DNA from: SLRI01 sp964460465
Lineage (GTDB): Bacteria; Pseudomonadota; Alphaproteobacteria; Geminicoccales; Geminicoccaceae
NCBI GenBank assembly: GCA_964460465.1
Contig: CAYWSB010000171.1
Location: 1 to 10,546 of the forward strand
Length of the DNA stretch: 10,546 bases
Direction of reading: 5' to 3'
The notes under the pieces are model-generated. The model was not told the origin of the DNA. It worked only from the letters and a program-made list of their open reading frames with translations, and did no database searches. A program made the translations under genes and the position numbers. Shown here piece after piece: positions 5,907 through 10,546 of this stretch (its first letter is position 1; every line of letters begins with the position of its first letter).

Positions 5907-6569
5907 CTACGCGCTCGCCGCCGCCGCGGCAAGCCAGCGCTGGCGAAGTGCGGCACCGTGCACCTGCATCCAGCGCAGCGCCACGACGGCATTCGCGGCG
6001 ACGATCCGGCCGCTCTCCAGCCAGTCCAGCGCCTCCGAGAGGTCGACCACGTGGCTCTTGATGTCCTCGGTCTCACTCGCCAGGCCGTGCACGCCGCCGG
6101 CCGTGCGGCTGTCGACCTCTGCGACGAACACCGTGGTGTGCTCGGTCACCGCTCCGGGCGAGGCGATATAGAGGCCGACCCGCTCCAGCCTCAGGGCCTC
6201 GAGCCCGGCCTCCTCGACGATCTCGCGCCTGGCCGTGGTCTCGGGCGCCTCGCCCGGCTCCATCAGCCCCGCCACGGTCTCGAGCAGCCACGGTCCCTCG
6301 GCGTGGCCCATGGTGCCGGCGCGGAACTGCTCGATCAGCACCACCCGGTCGCGGCGCGGGTCGTACGGGAGGACCGCCGCGGCGTTGGGGATGTGCAGTA
6401 CCTCGCGGGTGACCACACCGCTCATGCCGCCGTCGTGGCGGCGATGGCGCAGCGCCAGCACCTCGAAGTCGAAGAAACCGCTGTAGACGAGGCGCCGCTC
6501 GACGAGCTGGACGTCGGGGTCGGCGGCGGCCGCATCTACCGCCCGCCGGCTGTCGTGGCGCGCGCTCAA
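5907..6569 (-). CDS. nudF: ADP-ribose pyrophosphatase, Nudix family
   Basis: A Nudix hydrolase of the NudF type, which cleaves ADP-ribose (and similar nucleotide sugars) to AMP plus sugar phosphate. The complete Nudix box GX5EX7REUXEEXGU lies at residues 101-123: Gly101, Glu107, Arg115-Glu116, Glu119-Glu120, Gly122. Upstream, VERRLVYSGFFDFEVLALRHRR (about 23-44) is the typical N-terminal strand region of NudF, so an ATG start at the later MSGVV (about 6425) would wrongly remove it. No ATG exists in the right place; I propose TTG at 6569, which overlaps the stop of the upstream gene (TTGA). This gives 220 residues, a normal NudF length. The start codon is the weakest part of the call. Tight overlap suggests co-translation with the Lrp-like gene. 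Confidence 0.9.
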   Translation of the reverse strand: MSARHDSRRAVDAAAADPDVQLVERRLVYSGFFDFEVLALRHRRHDGGMSGVVTREVLHIPNAAAVLPYDPRRDRVVLIEQFRAGTMGHAEGPWLLETVAGLMEPGEAPETTARREIVEEAGLEALRLERVGLYIASPGAVTEHTTVFVAEVDSRTAGGVHGLASETEDIKSHVVDLSEALDWLESGRIVAANAVVALRWMQVHGAALRQRWLAAAAASA

Positions 6570-6808
6570 GCGAAGGCCTTGAACGTGATCAACGTGAAGG
6601 TGTCCTTCACGCCGGGCAGGCTCTGCACCGCGCGATTGACGAAGCGGCCGATGTCGACCGAGGCGTCGAGATGGAACTTCATGATCAGGTCGTACTGGCC
6701 CGAGACGGAATAGACCTCGGAGACCTCCTGGATCGTCTGCACGGCGGCATCGGCCACCTCGTAGGAGCGGCCGAGCTCGCACTTCACCATGACGAAGATC
6801 GTCTGCAC
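6566..6808 (-). CDS. stand-alone Lrp/AsnC ligand-binding (RAM) domain protein
   Basis: An 80-residue protein equal to the C-terminal ligand-binding domain of Lrp/AsnC regulators, without the helix-turn-helix. Recognisable stretches are QTIFVMVKCELGRSYEVADAAV, EVSEVYSVSGQYDLIMKFHL, DIGRFVNRAVQSLPGVKDT and the end TLITFKAF. Free-standing versions are common in alphaproteobacteria and form oligomers that bind amino acids; they do not bind DNA alone. The start is GTG (6808-6806), with GGAGG 7 bases before it; the first in-frame ATG is six codons later and would cut into the first strand. It overlaps nudF by four bases and follows the helicase gene by 43 bases. What it senses here is unknown. Confidence 0.92.
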   Translation of the reverse strand: MQTIFVMVKCELGRSYEVADAAVQTIQEVSEVYSVSGQYDLIMKFHLDASVDIGRFVNRAVQSLPGVKDTFTLITFKAFA

Positions 6809-6815
6809 CGCCACA

Positions 6816-6820
6816 CCTCC
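6816..6820 (-). promoter_or_regulatory. ribosome binding site GGAGG for the Lrp-like gene
   Basis: On the minus strand GGAGG is followed by 7 bases and then GTG, fixing a non-ATG start for the stand-alone Lrp/AsnC domain gene. Confidence 0.65.
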
Positions 6821-6851
6821 AGGCTGCGTTCGTCCGGCTGCCGGCGAAGCC

Positions 6852-8459
6852 TCAGGCGCTGACCTTGACCGGCACGGGCCGCAGGAGGAACGCCGGGACG
6901 TGATCGCCGAGACCGACCACCGGCTCGCGCTCGCCGTCGTCACGGCCCCGCTGCCCCTTGCGGTCGCCGCCTCGACCACGCTCCGCCGCGCGGGCATGCG
7001 GCATTTTGCGGCTCTCTTCAAGCGCGCCGGCCGCTGCCGGGGTCGGCTGGACGTCGGCCGGGGCCGCCGCCGGCTTGGCCCCCACGGGCTCGGCCGTCTG
7101 GTGCTCGGCCGCGACCGGCTCGGCGCGCGACCGGCGCACCCGCCGCCCTGGCGTCCGCTCCGCCGGGGCGGCAGCCTGCTCGGCCGCGGCCGGCTCCGGC
7201 GCCTCGGACTTGCGCCGCCGGCGTTTCGCCGGGGCGGGCGTGACCGCCGTGGTGGCGGCCGGCTCGGGCTCCGCCGGTTGCCGGCGCGACGGCGGGGTCG
7301 GACGGATCAGCTCGCCCGAGATGCCCTCGATCGGCTGCCGCGTGAGCTTCTGGCCGAGGAGCTTCTCGATCGCCGCCAAGTATTTGGCGTCGTCGCTGTC
7401 GGCCATGGTGTAGGCGCGTCCCTCCTTGCCGGCGCGGCCGGTGCGGCCGATGCGGTGGACGTAGTCGTCGGGGTGGTAGGGGACGTCGAGATTGATCACC
7501 GCCGGCAGGTCGACGATGTCCAGGCCACGGGCGGCGACGTCGGTGGCGACGAGGAAGTCGACCTTGCCGGCCTTGAACGCGTCGAGCGTCGCCTGGCGCT
7601 GACTCTGGTCGAGATCGCCGTGGATGTCCTGCGCGTTGCGACCCTGACGCTGCAGGAACTTGTTGACCATCGAGACGTCGCGCTTGCGGTTGCAGAAGAT
7701 GATCGCGCTCGGGATCTGCTCGATGTCGATCAGCCGGTCGACGGCCACCCGCCGCTCGAGGGCGCTGATCGGCACCACGACGTCGACCACCTTCTCCGCC
7801 CGTGTGGATGGCCGCGCCACCTCGATCTGGACCGGGTCCCTGAGGAACTTGTCGGCCAGCTTGCGCACCTCGTTGGGCATGGTCGCCGAGAACAGCAGGG
7901 TCTGGCCGCGCTTGAGCAGAAGCTGGAAGATCCGCTCGACATCGGGGATGAAGCCCATGTCGAGCATCCGGTCGGCCTCGTCGATGACGAACATCTCGAC
8001 GCTGGTCATCAAGATCCGGCCGCGGTCGAACCAGTCGAGCAGCCGGCCGGGGGTGGCGATCAGGACGTCGACACCCTTCTCCAGCAGCTTTTCCTGGTCG
8101 CCCATGCCCACGCCGCCGATCAGCAGCGCCATGGTCAGGTTGAGATGCTTGCCGTAGGTCTCGAAACTGTCGGCGATCTGGCTCGCGAGCTCGCGCGTCG
8201 GGCTGAGGATGAGCGAGCGCGGCATGCGTGCCCGGGCCCGGCCGGCCGCCAGCTTGTGCAGCATCGGCAGGGTGAAGCCCGCGGTCTTGCCGGTTCCCGT
8301 CTGGGCGATGCCGACGATGTCGCGGCCTTCGAGCACGACCGGAATGGCACGGGCCTGGATCGGGGTGGGGTGCACATAGCCGACCTCGGCGATGGCACGC
8401 TGTATCTCCTCGCGCAAGCCCAGCTCGGCGAAGGTGACGGTCGTAGATTGGTCGGTCAA
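6852..8459 (-). CDS. rhlE: DEAD-box ATP-dependent RNA helicase, RhlE-like
   Basis: A 535-residue RNA helicase with all core motifs: Q motif (FAELGL...PTPIQ, 10-35), Walker A AQTGTGKT (52-59), PTRELA (87-92), TPGR (136-139), DEAD (160-163), SAT (191-193), IIFCNRKRD (253-261), ATDVAARGLDI and HRIGRTGRAG (335-344). After about residue 385 comes a long Ala/Pro/Glu/Arg-rich tail with basic clusters (KRRRRK), ending in the ordered-looking GLGDHVPAFLLRPVPVKVSA. Such tails help bind RNA. I chose TTG at 8459 because AAGGA lies 6 bases upstream and the protein then begins just before the Q motif; the ATG at 8519 overlaps a likely -35 box. It heads a leftward run of four genes. Expected roles are ribosome assembly and RNA turnover. 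Confidence 0.93.
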   Translation of the reverse strand: MTDQSTTVTFAELGLREEIQRAIAEVGYVHPTPIQARAIPVVLEGRDIVGIAQTGTGKTAGFTLPMLHKLAAGRARARMPRSLILSPTRELASQIADSFETYGKHLNLTMALLIGGVGMGDQEKLLEKGVDVLIATPGRLLDWFDRGRILMTSVEMFVIDEADRMLDMGFIPDVERIFQLLLKRGQTLLFSATMPNEVRKLADKFLRDPVQIEVARPSTRAEKVVDVVVPISALERRVAVDRLIDIEQIPSAIIFCNRKRDVSMVNKFLQRQGRNAQDIHGDLDQSQRQATLDAFKAGKVDFLVATDVAARGLDIVDLPAVINLDVPYHPDDYVHRIGRTGRAGKEGRAYTMADSDDAKYLAAIEKLLGQKLTRQPIEGISGELIRPTPPSRRQPAEPEPAATTAVTPAPAKRRRRKSEAPEPAAAEQAAAPAERTPGRRVRRSRAEPVAAEHQTAEPVGAKPAAAPADVQPTPAAAGALEESRKMPHARAAERGRGGDRKGQRGRDDGEREPVVGLGDHVPAFLLRPVPVKVSA

Positions 8460-8465
8460 GAAAAG

Positions 8466-8470
8466 TCCTT
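8466..8470 (-). promoter_or_regulatory. ribosome binding site AAGGA for the helicase gene
   Basis: On the minus strand AAGGA, 6 bases, then TTG. This favours a TTG start at 8459 over the ATG at 8519, which has no comparable site. Confidence 0.5.
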
Positions 8471-8496
8471 GTCGGTGACAAGCGGTGTCCGCCGGG

Positions 8497-8524
8497 GATG
8501 TATGGACGACGATTGTCATGTCAA
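8497..8524 (-). promoter_or_regulatory. candidate sigma-70-type promoter of the helicase gene
   Basis: A perfect TTGACA (8524-8519) is followed after 16 bases by TACATC (8502-8497), a weak match to TATAAT (3 of 6). Transcription would begin near 8490, after the ATG at 8519 and before the TTG at 8459, leaving a short leader. The -35 is convincing by eye; the -10 is not. Confidence 0.4.
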
Positions 8525-8703
8525 TGATTTCGTCGGACCGCGCGGCAGCTTGACGCTCGAAAAGCGACGAAAGGCGCAAAAGGTGGCGTGATGAGGACGC
8601 TTTCGCTATTGCCGGATCACCGGCAGCGGGTGGAGCGCGGCGGCGCCGCCGGACGGTCGCCGGTGACCGGCCCGCCGCGCAACGGGGAAGGCCCAGTCAT
8701 CCG

Positions 8704-9264
8704 ATGTTGACCGCCAGCAGCGCCATGCTCCTCGTCGTCGACGTCCAGGCGGGGCTCGCCCGCGCGGTCGACGCGTCGGCCCTGCGCATCCACCGCACCC
8801 GCTTGCTGCTCGAGGCGGCGCATCGCCTCGCGGTGCCGGTGCTGGTCTCCGAGCACTACCCGGAAGGCCTCGGCCACACCGATCCGCGGCTCACGCCGCT
8901 GCTCGACCGGGCCCGGGTGCTGGGCAAGCGGGCCTTCTCCTGCTGGCGCGAGCCGGCGCTGCGTTCCGCCATCGAGGCGGCCGGTCGGCGCCAGCTCGTG
9001 GTCTGCGGCATGGAGACCCATGTCTGCGTGCTGCAGACGGCTCTCGACCTCGCCGCCGCCGGCTTCGCCACCAGCCTTGCCGCCGACGCCGCCGGCTCGC
9101 GACGCGAGGAGGACCGGGCGCTGGGCCTCGAACGGGCGCGCTCGCACGGCGTCGACATCGTGACCAGCGAGATGGTCGTGTTCGAATGGCTGGAACGCGG
9201 CGAGGGCGATGCCTTCAAGGCGCTGATCCCGCTGATCAAGGCGTCCGGTGATGTTCCCGATTGA
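8704..9264 (+). CDS. isochorismatase-family cysteine hydrolase
   Basis: A 186-residue hydrolase of the isochorismatase-like (cysteine hydrolase, YcaC-like) family, cytoplasmic. The Asp-Lys-Cys triad is visible: Asp13 in LLVVDVQ, Lys75 in VLGKRAFSC and Cys108 in CGMETHVCVLQTALDL, with the usual cis-peptide region just before the Cys. SEHYPEGLGHT (49-59) and the strand DIVTSEMVVFEWL are typical of the group. Length fits. The substrate cannot be read from sequence; members act on isochorismate, nicotinamide, carbamoylated amines or unknown amides, and no siderophore or pyrimidine genes lie nearby. It is divergent from the helicase gene and convergent with sseA (18 bases between stops). The ATG at 8725 (MLLVVDV) is an alternative start; the ribosome site is weak for both. 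Confidence 0.9.
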   Translation: MLTASSAMLLVVDVQAGLARAVDASALRIHRTRLLLEAAHRLAVPVLVSEHYPEGLGHTDPRLTPLLDRARVLGKRAFSCWREPALRSAIEAAGRRQLVVCGMETHVCVLQTALDLAAAGFATSLAADAAGSRREEDRALGLERARSHGVDIVTSEMVVFEWLERGEGDAFKALIPLIKASGDVPD

Positions 9265-9282
9265 CCGTCCGCGGGCCGGGCG

Positions 9283-10119
9283 TCAGCGCGCCACTGGCGT
9301 GTCGGGCTGGCTGCCCCACTCGGTCCAGGAGCCGTCGTAGAGCGCGACGTCCAGGCGCCCGAGCCGGGCGAGCGCCAGGCTGGCGACGGCGGCCGACACG
9401 CCCGAGCCGCAGCTCGTCGTGATCGGCTTCTCCAGGTTCACGCCGGCCGCGGCGAAGAGCGCGGTCAGCGCCTGGGCGTCCTTGAGCGTGCCGTCCGCCG
9501 CCAGAAGGTCGCTCGCCGGCACATTGAAGGCTCCCGGGATGTGACCGGCCTTGAGCCCCGGTCGGGGCTCGGCGACGCTGCCGGTGAACCGGGCCGCCGA
9601 GCGGGTGTCGACGACCTGCTCGCGCCGGCTGGTCAGGTTGGCGCGCATCTGCTCCAGGTCGCGCAAGAGCAGGCTGTTGGCGCGCGGCGTGAAGTGCCGC
9701 TCGCTCGGCCGTGGCGGCAGGTCGTCGAGCGGCCGGCCCTCGGCCCGCCACTTGGCGAGGCCGCCGTCCAGCACGACCACGTCCTCGTGCCCCATGGCGC
9801 GGAACATCCACCAGACCCGGGCCGAGGCGTAGAAGGTGTTGTTGTCGTAGGTGACGATCTTGAGCCCGTCGCCGAGGCCGAGCCGGCGCACCCGAGACGA
9901 GAACTTGGCGGGCGACGGCAGCATGTGCGGCAGCGGGCTGTCGGTGTCCGCGATCTCGTCGATCGCGAAGAACACGGCGCGCGGGATGTGCGCCGCCTCG
10001 TACTCGGCTCGCGCGTCGCGCCCCTCCGCCGGCATGAACCAGGTGCAGTCGACGATGCGGATGTCGGGCGCATCGAGGTGGTCGGCCAGCCAGTCGGTCG
10101 AGACGAGCGGGTCCGGCAT
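9283..10119 (-). CDS. sseA: 3-mercaptopyruvate sulfurtransferase (two-domain rhodanese)
   Basis: A 278-residue two-domain rhodanese. The N-terminal domain (about 1-135) is the inactive copy: ARAEYEAAHIPRAVFF, and YDNNTFYASARVWWMFRAMG where the catalytic Cys is replaced. The C-terminal domain (about 165-278) has the active loop CGSGVSAA with Cys237; CG(S/T)GV is the mercaptopyruvate sulfurtransferase form, rather than the CRxGxR of thiosulfate sulfurtransferase. VDTRSAARFTG and GHIPGAFNVP are standard rhodanese elements. It moves sulfur from 3-mercaptopyruvate to a thiol, producing persulfide and pyruvate. GGGGAG lies about 6 bases before the ATG. It follows the cysteine synthase gene by 71 bases in the same direction, so shared transcription is plausible and fits cysteine metabolism. 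Confidence 0.95.
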   Translation of the reverse strand: MPDPLVSTDWLADHLDAPDIRIVDCTWFMPAEGRDARAEYEAAHIPRAVFFAIDEIADTDSPLPHMLPSPAKFSSRVRRLGLGDGLKIVTYDNNTFYASARVWWMFRAMGHEDVVVLDGGLAKWRAEGRPLDDLPPRPSERHFTPRANSLLLRDLEQMRANLTSRREQVVDTRSAARFTGSVAEPRPGLKAGHIPGAFNVPASDLLAADGTLKDAQALTALFAAAGVNLEKPITTSCGSGVSAAVASLALARLGRLDVALYDGSWTEWGSQPDTPVAR

Positions 10120-10155
10120 GCGGCACTCCCCTTATCGTGCGAGCGTTGTCGGTCG

Positions 10156-10175
10156 CGGCTCACCTAGACGAGCCG
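10156..10175. other. small intercistronic hairpin
   Basis: CGGCTC (10156-10161) and GAGCCG (10170-10175) form a 6-bp stem with an 8-base loop in the 71-base gap between the cysteine synthase stop and sseA. No U-tract follows on the minus strand, so it is unlikely to be a full intrinsic terminator; it may be a pause or processing element, or chance in GC-rich DNA. Confidence 0.25.
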
Positions 10176-10190
10176 GCGCCAGACGCCAAG

Positions 10191-10546
10191 TCACGCCAGC
10201 CAGGGCGGGACGGGCAGGTTCTTCTCGCGCAGGAAGGCGGGGTTGAACAGGCGCGACTGGTAGCGGGTGCCGGAGTCGCAGAGGATGGTGACGATGGTGT
10301 GGCCGGGGCCGAGCTCCCTGGCCAGCCGGACGGCCGCGGCGACGTTGATTCCCGACGAGCCGCCGAGCACCAGCCCCTCGCGCCGGATCAGGTCGTAGAC
10401 CACCGGCAGCGCCTCCTCGTCCGGGATCTGGAAGGCGTCGTCGATGGGTGCGCCCTCGAGGTTGGCGGTGATCCGACCCTGACCGATGCCCTCGGTGATC
10501 GAGCTGCCCTCGGCCTTGAGCTCGCCGTGCTTGTAGTAGTGGTAGA
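10191..10546 (-). CDS. cysK: cysteine synthase, C-terminal part (runs off the right edge)
   Basis: The last 117 residues of a PLP-dependent fold-type II enzyme are present; the start lies beyond base 10546. The reading begins YHYYKHGELKAEGSS, followed by ITEGIGQGRITANL, IPDEEAL, the PLP-phosphate region GLVLGGSSGINVAAA, and TIVTILCDSGTRYQSRLFNPAFL, ending PVPPWLA. These match O-acetylserine sulfhydrylase/cysteine synthase A of alphaproteobacteria, which joins sulfide and O-acetylserine to make cysteine. The lysine that binds PLP is in the missing N-terminal half. A related cystathionine beta-synthase or cysteine desulfhydrase cannot be fully excluded without that half. It lies upstream of sseA on the same strand. 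Confidence 0.88.
   Translation of the reverse strand, partial: YHYYKHGELKAEGSSITEGIGQGRITANLEGAPIDDAFQIPDEEALPVVYDLIRREGLVLGGSSGINVAAAVRLARELGPGHTIVTILCDSGTRYQSRLFNPAFLREKNLPVPPWLA

Noticed and set aside
6789..8591. 600-residue plus-strand frame
   Set aside because: Antisense to the complete DEAD-box helicase gene. No motifs, typical GC-driven shadow.

Overview
The window reads as chromosomal DNA from a GC-rich alphaproteobacterium, probably Rhodospirillales- or Rhizobiales-like. Three things point that way: an NDUFS4-type complex I accessory subunit (shared by alphaproteobacteria and mitochondria), a BigR/SqrR-type sulfur sensor with its usual partners, and very GC-rich coding DNA. No rRNA, complete mobile element or CRISPR array is visible. 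The lineage is inferred from gene content only.

Layout. Bases 1-576 hold no convincing gene but contain a dense set of repeats: palindromes built on GCGCCAT/CGCCGCTAT, and five exact copies of CGAACGAACCC. Bases 577-4806 form a divergent sulfur locus. Leftward run a YeeE/YedE-like half-transporter, its DUF6691-like partner and a SulP-STAS anion transporter. Rightward run a BigR/SqrR-type ArsR repressor and a metallo-beta-lactamase-fold persulfide dioxygenase that overlap by 4 bases (ATGA). An AT-rich palindromic patch lies between the two arms and is the obvious operator candidate. Bases 4819-5295 carry a lower-GC orphan gene with a HEPN-like Rx4-6H motif. It lies directly downstream of a tRNA-Arg(TCT) gene. 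Bases 5579-8459 are a leftward run of a DEAD-box helicase, a stand-alone Lrp/AsnC ligand-binding domain protein, an ADP-ribose pyrophosphatase (NudF) and the NDUFS4-like protein. Three of the four use or appear to use non-ATG or overlapping starts. Bases 8704-10546 hold a rightward isochorismatase-family hydrolase, then a leftward 3-mercaptopyruvate sulfurtransferase and the 3' part of a cysteine synthase gene that runs off the right edge.

How it works together (inference). The central locus looks like a sensor-plus-disposal unit for reactive sulfur. The repressor carries two cysteines exactly 66 residues apart, as in BigR and SqrR, and should release DNA when (per)sulfide builds up. The dioxygenase oxidises glutathione persulfide to sulfite. 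The membrane proteins move sulfur species, and SulP may handle the sulfate or sulfite end-product. About 5 kb away, cysteine synthase and mercaptopyruvate sulfurtransferase cover cysteine assembly and persulfide generation, so roughly half the genes in the window concern sulfur. I see no clearly new defence or mobile system. The least explained parts are the repeat island at the left edge and the HEPN-like gene beside the tRNA.
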